A stretch of 51,896 nt of DNA from Conidiobolus incongruus B7586 (lineage: Eukaryota; Entomophthoromycota; Entomophthoromycetes; Entomophthorales; Conidiobolaceae): positions 1 through 51,896 of the forward strand of contig JNEM01011138.1 of NCBI GenBank assembly GCA_000697335.1, in the 5' to 3' direction. The position numbers were made by a program, and so were the translations under genes. Under the pieces are notes generated by a model. The model had not been told where the DNA came from and ran no database searches. It saw nothing but the letters and a program-made list of their open reading frames with translations. Of the stretch, positions 35,641-48,731 are shown piece by piece; the stretch's first letter is position 1, and each line of letters starts with the position of its first letter.

Positions 35641-36459
35641 TTTGGTTCTTTACTTCTTTATTTAAATGCAAACAAAATTAAGAAAACAATCAATAGTTAA
35701 ATTTTCCATAAAAGTTAAAATCTGATAAAAATAATTATTTCTCTGAACCAATGAATATATTTATAGTTTGAGATTTACCTTTGATTTTTTTTGATTATAA
35801 TTTCATTTGGATTAGCATTCTGTTTATGAGCTAAAATAAAAATTCTAGTGATAATTATTTTTTCTAAGTTTAACTTGGTGAATCCATTGGTTTACAATTT
35901 ATCAAGTCCTCTCAAAGATAATTCAGCACTAAAAAGTTAAAAGTAATTGATATTACTATAAAAATCTAATACCTGAACTTTTGGGTGATATAAGTCAAGA
36001 ATTCACAAATTCTGAAATAATATTTGATTAGAAATATATATACTAATTATTTACTAAGATATCTGTGATTCATCAAATTCACGATTCAAAAATAGATTAA
36101 ATACTAAGTTAAAGTTCTATTTAAAGATTTTTCAAATAAATGAAAATATCAATTAATAATAATGAAACTTTCAGATCCTGATATTTTAATATATTTCAGA
36201 CATAATTTAAACCACAAGATTTAATTTTTTTCCCTATAAACTAAGCTAAATACAACATGATTATAGTGTTATTTATATACCTCTAATGTTTATACATTTG
36301 TCAAAAATTTTAGATTTTATTTTCCTTGTCATCCAAGTCTGAATCAAAATGTTAATTGCTTAAACTACCACAAGATTGCAAATATTTAATTTTGACTTCA
36401 AATATATCTAAAATTGGTATAATATGATACTGACTCTAAAGTATTATATATTGGAATAT

Positions 36460-36490
36460 ATTATTATTATTGTTATTATTATTATTATTA
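36460..36490. repeat. (ATT)n microsatellite, imperfect
   Basis: About ten ATT units with one TTG interruption, inside an intron-like gap of the decayed TPR gene. Confidence 0.85.
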
Positions 36491-37904
36491 CCAATTTTTC
36501 TGAAATTCCTGAATTATCAGTCTGCTCAAGCACTCAAACTAAGAGCTAAAGCCATTTTATTGCTTTTTCATCAAATTTGATATGCTTCATTCCAGTAGGA
36601 CATATAAAATCTAATTTTTTATTTTAAAAGATCAGTATCCTGACTCATATTAAATTCACAAACCAAGTTATCATGCTGAAGCTCTGAAATATTTTTAGTA
36701 ATTAAAATATAATAATAAATAGGTTTTATCTTGATGAATAATTGCAAATGATTGTATACATATATCTTTATAAATCATCTAATTTATACTAGAATTATAT
36801 CTTAATTAGCACTTTTGTATATGATATTAGCTTTGGATAATGAATATTCAGCATTAAACTTGCTATTTAAGATATGGTTCTATTAAAATTATAAATATAT
36901 TGACTGTATTTATTGAATGAACTTCACGTCTCTGAATCTTTTTTTCAAAAGCTGAAATTATTAATTCAACATTCTTAATATCTTTCATATTTAAGCTATT
37001 ATTTAATATAAACAAATTAAATGTTTAAAATAAGTATACCTCAGCATGATTCAATTGATTTGATATTAGCTTGAGCTAGAATTTCATCATCTAAAATAAG
37101 TAGTTCAAACTTAAAATGAAATATACTCAACGATCTTTTCTGAAATTTTCCAACTTGTTACAAATCATGCGACCTAGAAGCATATTTATTAAAACTTCAA
37201 TTATATACCATGTTACATACTCTAATATACTCGGAGAGTTTATAAATTTATTGGTGAGTATACTTTGGTTTTTCATAGTAATAATTCAATAACAGTAATT
37301 TGAACCTAATCCCAATAAATATATATATTAAAGCTATAATAGATTACTTGAATTTTAATTGTTTCTTTAATTTCTTTATTATCACATTGTTTCAGCCGTT
37401 CAGATATAATCAGAGTTTGTTTTAGATAATCAATATTTGCATTATATAAAAAAAATTCTAATCTATTAAAAATTTTTGAACTTTGTCAAATCTTAATAAT
37501 ATTCTTATTAGCGTAATGTCATTCATAGTTAATATTTACCTTTTTTAAATATCATCTTTAGTTGAAATCTTAATTTCCTCAAAATAAATATTAGAACAAT
37601 TATCTATTACTATTGTAACAATTTTTGCATTTGTTAAATGCAATACTTAAATTTATAATTGAAATAATACTAAATTATTGTGTTATTATAAAAATTACAT
37701 TTATATTCATATTAAAAAAAATAATAACTCAAATTTATAATAACTTGAATAATTTTAATAAAATTCAAATTTAAATGATTAATTATCAAATAAATAAAAA
37801 TAGTAAATGAAAGAAACTATACTGGTATATAATTTTGGAATTTAATTTATTAATTAACAATTTAATATATATCTCTTACAATTTGTTATAAACAGTATTT
37901 TTCA

Positions 37905-37931
37905 AGTATTAATAAGTATTAATAAGTATTA
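37905..37931. repeat. Short tandem decamer AATAAGTATT
   Basis: The unit AAGTATTAAT is repeated about 2.7 times without change. Confidence 0.75.
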
Positions 37932-39177
37932 AATATATAGACATCATTGTTTGATTGATCAATTTTAATCATCAATCATTTAATAATTAATATTTATATA
38001 ATCTAACTATTGGAAAAAGGATTACTATATACATTTAAAAAGTGAATATAAAAATCAAAGATTTTTAGTGAAATATTCCTTTGATCTGTTATTATTCTAA
38101 TCATATTTCGATTAGTTGATTTTTTTAATTTGAATATTATTTCAAACTATATTTTAAATAAATATATTGTTTTGAAATTTTGTTAGTAAGTTTATACTTA
38201 AAAGAAATTTTTCATATTGTAATATTTACTAAATCTAAATAGATAGAGCATTGAAAATATATTTTTCTCTAAACTGCTCTCATATTTAAATATAACTGAT
38301 CTCATATTGCTGAAATTCGGAATATATAAACTAGTCTAATTTAGATTGATTATAATCTCAATACCACAATATTTATTCTAATATTTTTTGTATTTAAGAA
38401 TAAGGAATTTTTTTCAATATTCACTGATCTCCTTAACTTCTCCGATTTTTTGACTTTAATCGGATTATCATTTAAATGAGGTGATATTAAGCACATGTTT
38501 ACAAAAATTTTCAATAATTATCATTTTAACAGATCCTAAATTAATCCAATAAATTTTACAAAATTGATTTGTAAAATTTTAATGAAAAAGGCTAAAATTG
38601 ATGTAGAGCATAATATGATTCTTGACCTAATCCAATTGCAAGAATGCTTAATATAACCAGTTATGAATTGGGTGATTGTTTTCAAGGAAACTGATTGGAT
38701 GTCTAATGCGGATTCTATTCGTTTAATTTTAATCTTTGAATAATTATTCAAACAACTCAATTCACATCCATTATTCATGCAGCCAATCATTATAAAGGAC
38801 CATCTCAATCAATGATATGATTGGCTATTGAGGTTTGAGCAATGTGAAGTTGAAAAACATTTAAATACAGCGCTATGAACATATTAGTTAACTGGAAAAG
38901 GAATATAGCCAAAGTCACGAGAATTGGCACTATTACTCTCTTTATTTTATTATTAACTTTAAGGTGGGATTCTTTATCAAGGCTACTTTAATTTGTTTTG
39001 ATCTATACTTGATCCCTATCATCATCATTCATATGGCTTCGGGACTGTTTTATATTTTATATCGTTTTTCTCACACCATATCCCTTTTTTCTCTACCATG
39101 CTCTTCAACTATTTTATCAAAAGAGTGAGCTATTTTTCTAACTATTTTTTTTATCTTATTAGCACATACTTTAAAAT

Positions 39178-40122
39178 ATGAAGTTTCTTGATCTTACGGA
39201 ACTTGAACTGGTCAACCACGCCTTGGACTTTGTATCCTCCGATTGTCACGTAATAGGTCGAATAGAAACCTACTCTTGTAAACATATTTCTTTGTTTTTT
39301 GTATTTTTTTCTAATATTTTATTATAGGTAAAGCCACTAACTATGATAAAAAACTTTCTAAACAGTTAAATTCGAGATTCTCTTGTTCAACCTCACCAAA
39401 TAAAGAAGAACAGAATACGCTAAAACACTTCAATTCGCTCGACAATAACTATTTTTTAACTTCTTCATATGAATCAAGCTATGGATCTTTAGACGCTTCT
39501 GCTGTCAAAAAAATATTCTGCTATCTTATATCGACGATGAACTCTGCTTTTCCAGATTACGACTTCAGCTATTTGCAACCAAAGAATTTTATACATTTTG
39601 AATCTGCTGAAATGGTTATTAATAGTATCAACCAAACTTTGATCAGCTCTGGAGGTCAGGAACTTGTCAACTGTTCAGGTTTATGGGAAGCTATCAATCC
39701 TATTATCGAATTCAAAGATTGTGATGTCTTTTCATTTGTTCCCGACTATGACTCGGAGCCATTTTCTGGACCAGGATCAATGTAAGTAAATGAACGTATT
39801 CGGTGAAATTTTCACTAACCTATCATTAGTTGGTATTTTAACTATTTCTTTTATAACCGCAAGCTCAAAAGGATATTATTCTTTACTTGCACTGGCTACA
39901 GGTTAGTCTGATTATTTGATCTGCATTTTCATTTTATTAATCACATCTTTCAGCCTCAAAGCTAACCCATATGATGAAGCCCTTGGATCCTCAATATCGG
40001 AGTATGGAAATGCTAATGATGGGTAAGATTATTGAACTCGGCATTTTGAATTTATTATTAATCCGCAGTTTTATGATAGCTTCGATTATGAAGAAGTCGT
40101 CATGGCAGATATTGAACTCTAA
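39178..40122 (+). CDS. MAF1: Maf1, repressor of RNA polymerase III
   Basis: Five exons (39178-39277, 39328-39781, 39830-39901, 39954-40022, 40080-40122) sum to 738 nt and give 245 residues, close to human MAF1 (256). The protein opens MKFLDLTELELVNHALDF and then VIGRIETYSCK, the conserved Maf1 A-box (human: HIIGRIESYSCK). A Ser/Asn-rich linker follows; in yeast and human this region is phosphorylated by TORC1 and other kinases. Then come FCYLISTMNSAFPDYDFSYL, CDVFSFVPDYDSEPF and SIWYFNYFFYNRKLKRIIFF, the B and C boxes. The last intron is best ended at the GATAG acceptor at 40078-40079, restoring the acidic tail GFDYEEVVMADIEL. The gene is transcribed divergently from the decayed TPR gene, with about 390 bp between starts. 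Confidence 0.95.
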
Positions 40123-42069
40123 TTGACTTGGCTAATTATTACTTTTACTTTACTAACCTATTTACTCAAATATCTTTACTTATTATAACTTATCTAACTA
40201 TTCCAATGATCTTGTTTATTTTATCATCTTATAAATGGTATAATTGATTATAATTTTTACTCATTTATTTTATTTAGTTTTTGATCATAGTGACTTTCTA
40301 CAACCTATCTAATCCCTGTGTGTAACTAATTTTATCAACCCCAAGCAATGATTTCATAGTTGAAATTCAATTATATCCTCCAATTAGAACACTTCTTAGT
40401 GTATGTGAAAATATGGAATAGTATAGTTGATTCGCTAGTGAGGTTTTATATTCTCATGTTGTCCTGTTAGCAATTCAACAATTGAAATATCAACATTTTT
40501 AGTAAAATTCATTGGATACTTTGAAAATATCATCATTTCGATACTTCCATCAATATCCACATTACAATTTTACTCATGCCCAACTTTTAGTAAACTGAAT
40601 CTTTGAGCATTAAAAAGGGTGCTTTAGAAAAACTATTTCAATAGCTGGCATTCATTTAATTAATACGCAATAATTATTCATTTGTATATAGCTCCAAATT
40701 TCAAATATAATCAGCGATTTATTTTTCTTTAATATTTCATAGCAATAGTAATATACTGAAATTAGCATTTTTTTTCATTTGAGATTAATTAAATAAACAT
40801 CTAAAAATTTAATTTTAGTAATATCCATAAAAAATAAATTTAAATTGAATAATTATGTCATAATATAAAATATTAAATTTTATATTATTGAATTATTTTA
40901 ATTTGTAATATATTTGAAATTGATAATAATTGATTTTTTAACTTGTAATAATATCTTCAATGTCTTTATTTCAAAATTTACAGCATAAAATTTATTTAAA
41001 TATCTAATCATTTGGAGGTTTAATTATTTTAAATTTAACAATTCTAAATATCTTTTATTAACATTTTTTAAACTAATTTATAAATCATTGGTTAATTGTG
41101 TAATATTGAAAATATAGATTTGAGGCAAATATTTCTCTTGAAATATGATCAATTTATTATAATTATTTAAATTTAGTTATTTAAAAGATGATATATTAAC
41201 TTGATAATTTTAATAATTAATGAGTATCCTATATAAAATTATTATTTAAAATTTAATCTTAATTTATTATAGTAATAATATTTAAATAATTTTTTTTATT
41301 TTGAATTAATTTTTTTAAAATGAAATAATTCATTATATATTCACTCGAATTTCAATATATTTAACTATTTATAACAATATTTAAAATGAATAGTATATCT
41401 ATATTGAAATATGTAATGGTCAGAGTGTTATAAAAACATAATCAAAAACATTTAAAAGGTTCAAATTGTTTCGAATTGACTATAGTAATATAAATATACT
41501 TATTATTAAACAATTTTAGATATAAAAATATTTTAAAGTTTTTTGATCATTCAATTATTCCATATTAAATAATTATAGTACACAATTGGAAAATATCAAA
41601 TTTTTTAAAGAAAAAAATTATAATATGGATATGGATCCAATCATCCTAAAAGATATTGCAAGATATTATTTTTAGTAATCAGTTAGAGTGAAATTATTTA
41701 TAATAATTTATAATTAAATAATATATTAGATGATAGTTGTCCTATGACAAACTTTCTAATTCAAAATTATTTTTTAAATTCCATTAAACCTCTAGAAATT
41801 GTCCAACCATTTAATTTCTTCGCAGTAAATAATATCAATTAATAATTAATGAATGATCATGAGAATGATAAATGATCCAGTTAGGAACATTTAATAAATA
41901 TCTTGATGAAAGTGTGATTTTCATTTTGGACTGTTATTTTATTGAAATATAATTTATATTATTCAATTGATCCCATTTCCTCAAATATTAATCGTGGTAT
42001 TAATGAAATAATATTGGGTTATATGTAATTGAAATAATCAATCTATATATTAAGTTAGTATAAATATGC
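40123..42069. other. Spacer with a short unidentified coding relic
   Basis: Mostly AT-rich. At about 40400-40690 on the minus strand there is codon-like sequence: AIEIVFLKHPF, then CNVDIDGSIEMMIFSKYPMN and DISIVELLTGQHENIKPH in one frame, with stops and no clear splice sites between. The style is that of LRR/F-box-like fungal genes, but I cannot identify it. The rest, 40750-42060, shows nothing. Confidence 0.35.
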
Positions 42070-44282
42070 TTAGTCCAACTTGTTTTTGAATTTGGAATGG
42101 CTGCTCATCTGGTAATCGTTCAAACTATCCAAAAGGTCTGAGTGATTCTTGATGCTCCTTGTAATAAAGTCTAAGAATCGGTGACCGTAAGTTCTGGGGT
42201 CGACTGCAGATACCTGGTTGATATCGTGGCCTATACCCTTCCAGAAGTGCTCCACTCTCTTCTTGAAATTGTAGGGAGTCATGATGTCTATGATGCCCAT
42301 ACAGTATAGTTCACTAAGGGGCCTATCGTCCTCATCAGTTGCCAAAAAGCCTCCATCATCCTTGTAGAACATATGATTAATGCGTTCATCTGTCGAGTCT
42401 TGTGAGAAGGGCTCACCACTTTTGTCCTTGAGCTGAACTGGATCGATAGAAAATACAAGCTTGCGGAGCCTATCAACATTCATTTTGACGCGTGAACGAG
42501 AATTCTCTGGCTTCTGATATTGCGCACCTTGACGCGGTCGAACTCCAGTTTGGCTATCTCGTGATGGTGGGTCGAAAAGGGTTAATGTGTTTTGACGGAT
42601 TTGCTCACTGTTACCAACGTCCATATTGTGAATACCAAGAAGTAAACTGTAGTCCATAATGTTGTGAGCTGTGAGGAATGCAACATCGTTCTCAAGCTGG
42701 TAATAAAGCTGATGTCTCTTGATAGGGCCTAGACTGAGACATCGGCCTTGTTCCAGCCAATTCAAATCCTTGAGTACCTTTTGACCTGATGACTTACTTT
42801 CATCCAAGTATCTTCCTAGTGTTGATCCTTTCAAATCGAATTGCACATGGATATCTTTTGAGGGTGGATACACATTGGCCATGACTACAAAATGAATTTT
42901 CTTCATATGAGGCAGCTTGACTCTGTGTAAACCAAAAATTCTCGAAATAAGTGTATTGGGATTGGTACGAATGTGGTGATAGTATCCCTTGAGAATATTT
43001 CTGAAGAATTTGTGTTCAGTGTGATGTACAGTCTTGATAATGAATCGATAATCTCTAGAATAGTAAAAAAAGCTACCACTTTTACCCGGAGTGCTCAATT
43101 CGGAAAGAATATATTTTAGTGTGAGTGAAACTAGATAATCTGCTTCATCCACTTTGAATAGTTTGCGCAGGTGACGAAATACCCATGGTGCATAGTCCTT
43201 GAACTTGAAGTCATATTTTGATGAGGGAGTCAGCTCATTTCCTGTGATATCAAATGCCAATTTGTGAGCAGATCCGAAGTCTTCTGCTGTAAGCTCTCTC
43301 CATGGCTTTGCAGAGTATCTGGATACAGATACACGAATCCCAGTAAGCATATTATACATGAGCACATAGTTGTGGTGGCCCTCCCCGACTTTCGTACCAA
43401 TCTGGGGACTCTTATTCGCTTTATGAAGTTGTGATTTTGTTCTCTTTTGCTGTTTTTTAAATTGTTTCATGCGGTTACGAGCCTCCTCCCAAGTGAGTTC
43501 AGAAAGTTCAGCCATATGTGCTAGTTGAACTGGATCAGCATTTTTTACACGAGAAAATTCATCACTTTTTTGTGGATGATATGATGTTCCAGTGCGTGGA
43601 TCTAATACTGCGCGATGGTTTATTGGCTCATCACCTTCTTTGGGACTCATCCAATTGGGAACAACCGTAAACGGAGTGAAACTAAGTGATCTATTGAATC
43701 GTGTTCGAGTCTCTTGGAATGATTTACCATCTTCGCTTCTTGTTAATTCTAGAAGTATTGAATGAATTTAGAATTAAAATAATGCTAGTAACATTTAATA
43801 ATACCTGGTACTGGTGATATTTCAACCCCAATATCAGTATTTTCTGTTACTGGATTTCTTGCGGATATTACCAAATCAATAGAAGTTGTTTTTCTGATAA
43901 CTGAGGTGGCAGACAAGTGTTGTTGTTCAAAATCCTGACCAGGTAAGCTGTTAATATCGTTCGGAGAATTAAGAGGCGAATGTTTATTCCGCGGTGTAAC
44001 AGGAAGTGACGATGTTGTCATACCTATTAAACTCGGTGCAGAACGTGAGTATGGACATGGTTCCGCACTTTTATGGAATGTTGAAATCACTGAATCTAGT
44101 CCATTCCAATTCGATCGTGCTGATTTTGGTTCTTTAATAATATTTATTGTTTCAAATTTGGAATTAGTGGAAATTGGCGAAGTGTAAATAATATGTTCAG
44201 ATTCTTTGTTTATGTCGTTATGCTCTTTAGGCTTTGTTAGTAATAGAGTAGGACCATCGAAATCATAGTGATTATTGGTCAT
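42070..44282 (-). CDS. MSS4: Phosphatidylinositol-4-phosphate 5-kinase
   Basis: Two exons (44282-43805, 43748-42070) sum to 2157 nt and give 718 residues. The N-terminal ~200 residues are Ser/Pro/Thr-rich and probably disordered. The PIP-kinase core follows: TPGKSGSFFYYSRDYRFIIKT (glycine-rich ATP loop with catalytic Lys), HHIRTNPNTLISRIFGLHRV, FDLKGSTLGR and LLGIHNMDVG preceded by HNIMDYSLL. Near the C-terminus are YCMGIIDIMTPYNFKKRVEHFWKG, where IID acts in Mg-ATP binding, and VSAVDPRTYGHRFLDFI. A basic insertion in the kinase core is typical of fungal Mss4/Its3. The enzyme makes PI(4,5)P2 at the plasma membrane for actin, endocytosis and cell-wall signalling. It resembles type I kinases rather than type II or Fab1. 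Confidence 0.95.
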
Positions 44283-46990
44283 TTTTGTATTTAATTCCGT
44301 TTATACTATATAAAAAATGTTTAGACAATGCCCACAGTTAATTTATATTGAAATTTAACAGAAAATGAAAAAAAAAAATAAAAATAAAATACTATTACAA
44401 TTAAAATTATATAATTTGAATATTATTTAATTTTCTATTTAAAATGTCAAATAATATTAAAATAAAACGAGCTAGCGTGACTAATACTATGGATTTAAAT
44501 CAACTAATAACAATAAAAATTAGAAGCTGACTTATTAAATAAAAAAGAATAAGCAGTTAAAAAATAAAAAATTGAAGTTAAAAAAGCTTGAAGAAGCAAT
44601 TCGAAATGTAGATCTACATACTCATCAATTATTCTGACCAAATTAAATTACTCAAATTAAATTACCCTTAATCCATCTTTATCTGACATTCGATTGGCTG
44701 ATCCTATCATATCTTAAACTTTTCATTGCTTTTTATTGAATTGAAATTAGTGTAAATAAATAATTTTTGAAACATATTTAATTGATGATTGAATGGATTG
44801 AACTTAATTTTATTGGTTATTCTAAAGAATTCAAAGCTAAAGAAATTTCAAATCGATTTTTTGATTATTGTTATCAACAAATTAAAACATTAATCGACCT
44901 TTAAATAATCCTATATCATCAATTAATCGCCATATATACAAATATTATCTGCAATTTGGCTACACTTTTTTACTTGCCAAAATATCTAAAAATATCTTGA
45001 AACTTTTAAATTTATTGGAGTTTCAATGTTTAATATTAGCTCACCAAATATCGCTAAATATATAAAAAGGTTAATTTTATTTCAAATGCCTAATAATGAT
45101 GTCATAATCCATATTATAAAGGATATTCAATTAGCTACAAGGTTGATATAATTTTAATTATATTATTTTGTTTTTATCTAAATATTCAATTGTGCTACTT
45201 TTAATATTGAATATATCAATCGAGAATGTTTATCGTATATTTTAAACCTATACATCTAAATTTTGAAGCTATTTCAACCAAATATCATTCAATCTCGAAT
45301 CATCGCTGTATTTCTAATATTAAATATCAAGTTTTTAAATATAAAGAACTAGCTTTTATTGATTAAAATGGGATTACATGTTAAATAGGAGGAATACTTG
45401 TTTTTTGATTATTATCTACTTGTTTTGAATTTGCAAATTCTTGATTAACACTCAATTTCTAATCAATTGTCACTATATTGACATATTAGAAATTTTCACT
45501 ATTACTATATTCGATTGATTATTATAGATTATAATCCTTTCGATGACTGCATAACATTAATAATAGTATACATTATTAAATAATGCCAATATTTTTTTCA
45601 AAGTATTTAGGTCTAAAAATTATGATCAAGGAAATATTTTGATTAGTGAATTTGAGTATATTTGATCGTTTTGAGTATTCTTCGTATTTATCACTTGAAA
45701 TTTAAGAATTCATCCTATTATTACAAATTGGAAATCTTTCCTAATTTACGATTATCAAACTTGAGTTTGAGTAACCATTATAGAAATCGGATTTATATTA
45801 AAATATTGATTGATTTAGTATTAGAAGGCCGTTATATATTACCTATAATATCAGTAGTTAATATTATATTATATGATATTCCTTTTTCGAATTTTCAATT
45901 AATATGTTGAAATTTAAATTCAAATGGGATAAAATTGTGAAAAATAATATTCAAAGTATTTAGTGGAAAAGTCAAGAAAATGAAAATGTTTCGCAATAAA
46001 TATTATAGGTCTAAAGCATGTTATAATAGGAATAATGTGATTGTTTTTAATAACAATGCTAAATTAATTAGAAATTGATTAAGATTGAATAATACTTGAA
46101 GCACATAAATTAAGATTGATTAATTGAAAATTTGTGAATTTTATAATTTTAATTTTTGAAAAAAAAAGATTGTATTTGAAATCAAATAATATTGAAATAA
46201 GAATGTAATGGCTTATATAATTACATATACTATCTTTTCATATAGCCTTAAGGTTTGAGTTTGAAAAGGATATTGTACAGATTACAGTAAGAAGTATTCA
46301 TAATATTTAAAATATGATTAGAAATCAAATGATCAGTTTTTATGAACGACAAATTTGATATTAGAAAATTTGAAAGCCTATAAAAGTTATTCGCCTGAGT
46401 TGATTATTCAAGTTTTAAACTACAATGTAAATTACATTATTTTATAGAAAAAATGTATATTTATATATGATATAAAAATTTAATTACTTGACTTCAATGG
46501 ATTAAAGTTTATGATACCAATACTAAAGATTATCTTTTTTCAAAGTTTATGTAATTTTTTATTATTGGTTGAATATCATAAAATTGTGCTATCTTTTTTA
46601 TATGATTCTATTGATCATATGAGTTATTATTCGAAAAACCACTATTTGGATCTTGAGCCCAACTGAATATCTGCAAATTTCATCATTTAATATTTATATA
46701 CATCAAATATTCTAACGAATGTAAATCCTTTCATTTCACATTCACAGTGGAATATTTTTTCAACCCTAATATCTCAGCATTCAAAGTTTTTGCAAGCTAT
46801 CATGCAAAGATCTCTTAAACAGTGATTTCATTGTATCACTCAAAGTCACTTATTATCCCATAATATGACATCATTTAATTATATTATTTGAATATATAAA
46901 TTCATTTTCGATCAAAATAATTCCAGTCACCTGAACATATACAAATTCATCTTATGATCATTGTCTAAAGTATTAATATATTAATATTCA
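44283..46990. other. Spacer with LRR/F-box-like gene debris
   Basis: A 2.7-kb AT-rich spacer. Between about 44770 and 45910 (+) several codon-like runs occur: EWIELNFIGYSKEFKAKEIS, NIAKYIKRLILFQMPNNDVI with IIKDIQLATRL, and SNLSLSNHYRNRIYIKILID. These have the Leu/Ile spacing of leucine-rich or F-box-associated repeats. Stops and frame changes separate them. It is probably a dead gene of unknown name. From 45910 to 46990 I see nothing apart from the ALG3 promoter. Confidence 0.3.
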
Positions 46991-48661
46991 ATGAAGCCAA
47001 TTGAAATAAAGCCATTAAAACCACAAAAATCTGATGAAACTTCCAACGAAGGAGTATCAAATACCTTCAATAAATTGAGAATTCAGTATCCTGTTGTAAA
47101 TTGGGTATGGCTACAGCTCACCTCACCAGAATGCTCTCTCTTATTCTATTCTTTATTACTATTTGAGACTATTTTAACCCTATTGATCATTTATAAAGTT
47201 CCCTGTAAGTAATTTTTGAAGATTTATTCTTTAATTCTAACTATTGTTTGTATAGATACTGAAATAGACTGGAAAGCTTATATGCAGCAAGTTGAGGGAT
47301 TTTTAAATGGTGAATTAAATTATTTGAACTTAAAGGGTGATACTGGACCATTAGTGTAATTAAATCGATCAAATATCTATGCTATAATTAATTAATACCA
47401 AAATTTATAGATACCCCGCTGGCTTTTTATATATCTATTCTTTACTCTATAAACTATCGGATAATGGCCATAACATCAGATTAGCCCAATTTTGTTTTTT
47501 GGGGTTGTATCTAATTTATCAATTTTTAACTTTTAGTTTATATAGAAAATTAAAGGTAAATAATTTATTTTATAATTTATCAAAATTTATAAAATATATT
47601 CATTAAACCAATTTTAGCTACCTCCTTACCTTTTGATATTCTTATGTTTGTCAAAGCGTCATCACAGTATCTTTACTTTAAGATTATTTAACGATCCGTT
47701 GGCAATCATATTTGTATTGTTATCCATTCATTTATTATTCGAATCTAACTATTATTTATCAACCATATTCTACAGGTATTTAATAATTATATTAAATATA
47801 TTTTCAATTTTATATCATTATCAATTATTTTTTAGTATTGGATTGTCTATAAAAATGAATTGTTTGTTATTTTTACCAGGTTATTTGTATATCATATTTA
47901 ACGATTTGGGAGTTGTCAATACCTTAATTCACATCTTTCTAATTGCTATTACCCAGGTACTTTTTATTTGACATTAATATTATTGTATTTATGGAATGTT
48001 AATTTATTTTTATAGATCATGATTGGCCTCCCGTTTCTAACTTCATTTCCCAAAGAGTATTTAATGAAATCATTTGAATTCTCGAGAAAATTTGAGTATG
48101 AGTGGACTGTTAATTGGAAAATGCTTTCTGAGCCCACCTTCTCTTCGGATGCCTTCGCCAGGCTATTACTCCTCTACCATTTGATCTTTTTGGTTGGATT
48201 TTTGGTAACAAGATGGACAGAACCCATTCGAGGTGGAATTATTCAGTTTGTTTATAATGGATTTAAATCATCCAACGAACCTTTAGTCAATTTTGAAAAA
48301 TTCAAAATATTAGCCATTTGTAATTTAATTGGTATCACATTCTCGAGAAGCCTACACTTTCAATTCTATTCTTGGTACTTCTTTACTATTCCATTCTTAT
48401 TAAGAGAAACTGGTTATTACTCAATTTTAAGGTAAAATTTTATATTAATTTTGGTTTGTGTATTATTAATTGGACTATTTTAGTTTAATTTTATGGATTT
48501 GCATTGAAATTACTTGGAATACATTCCCTGCTACCGAATTCACTTCAACGTTGCTATTTTTAAGTCATAACGCTATGTTAATTGGACTTTGGGCCAACTA
48601 TTATCATAATGTAAAACCTGATCAAACTAGAAAATCTCAGATTAAATTAAAATCTCAGTAA
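46991..48661 (+). CDS. ALG3: Dol-P-Man:Man5GlcNAc2-PP-Dol alpha-1,3-mannosyltransferase
   Basis: Seven exons (46991-47204, 47256-47355, 47411-47555, 47618-47775, 47836-47956, 48016-48431, 48484-48661) sum to 1332 nt and give 443 residues (yeast Alg3: 458). Landmarks are [19 protein letters not shown] followed by [17 protein letters not shown], the lumenal loop with the catalytic acidic residue in GDTGPLVYPA. Further on are [17 protein letters not shown] (family: SKRIHSIFVLRLFND), [20 protein letters not shown], and [20 protein letters not shown] near the end. About ten membrane segments suit an ER protein. It adds the first lumenal mannose, from dolichol-phosphate-mannose, to the N-glycan precursor. 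It converges on the ABC1 kinase gene, with 70 bp between stops. Confidence 0.95.
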
Positions 48662-48731
48662 TAAAAAGAAACAGATCGATTTTCTAATGTTATTTATTTA
48701 TTTATTATTTATAGTTAATAATTTAAAATGA

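Larger units (their letters stand above)
31631..38790 (-). pseudogene. Decayed intron-rich TPR gene, SPO22/ZIP4/TEX11-like
   Basis: Many short exon-like pieces lie in one order on the minus strand, separated by GT...AG gaps of about 45-60 nt. From 5' to 3' they are: LKTITQFITGYIKH (~38650-38700), ANIDYLKQTLIISERLKQ (~37380-37440), KDIKNVELIISAFEKK (~36920-36985), YWNEAYQI then FDEKAIKWL in another frame, then LEQTDNSG (~36500-36600), NPNEIIIKK (~35785-35820), EKWTILYITSSVSNQ (~33545), SEIYLSLVQDAIKI (~33350-33390), RQKLISYLSIVGDVFEYYES (~33010-33105, spanning a clean intron), NLIKLEVYISDQNHGQALKW (~32515-32580), GKELYQKAIEISANSQ (~31815-31860) and QLLKELDEKSSYSLMYYEYY, ending at 31631. The WN-A...A-WL helix pair and overall plan recall Spo22/Zip4, a meiotic crossover TPR protein. 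Several frames do not join, and stops fall inside conserved helices (after AIKWL, for instance). A mariner relic sits between two exons. I judge it dead; the family call is tentative. Confidence 0.5.
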
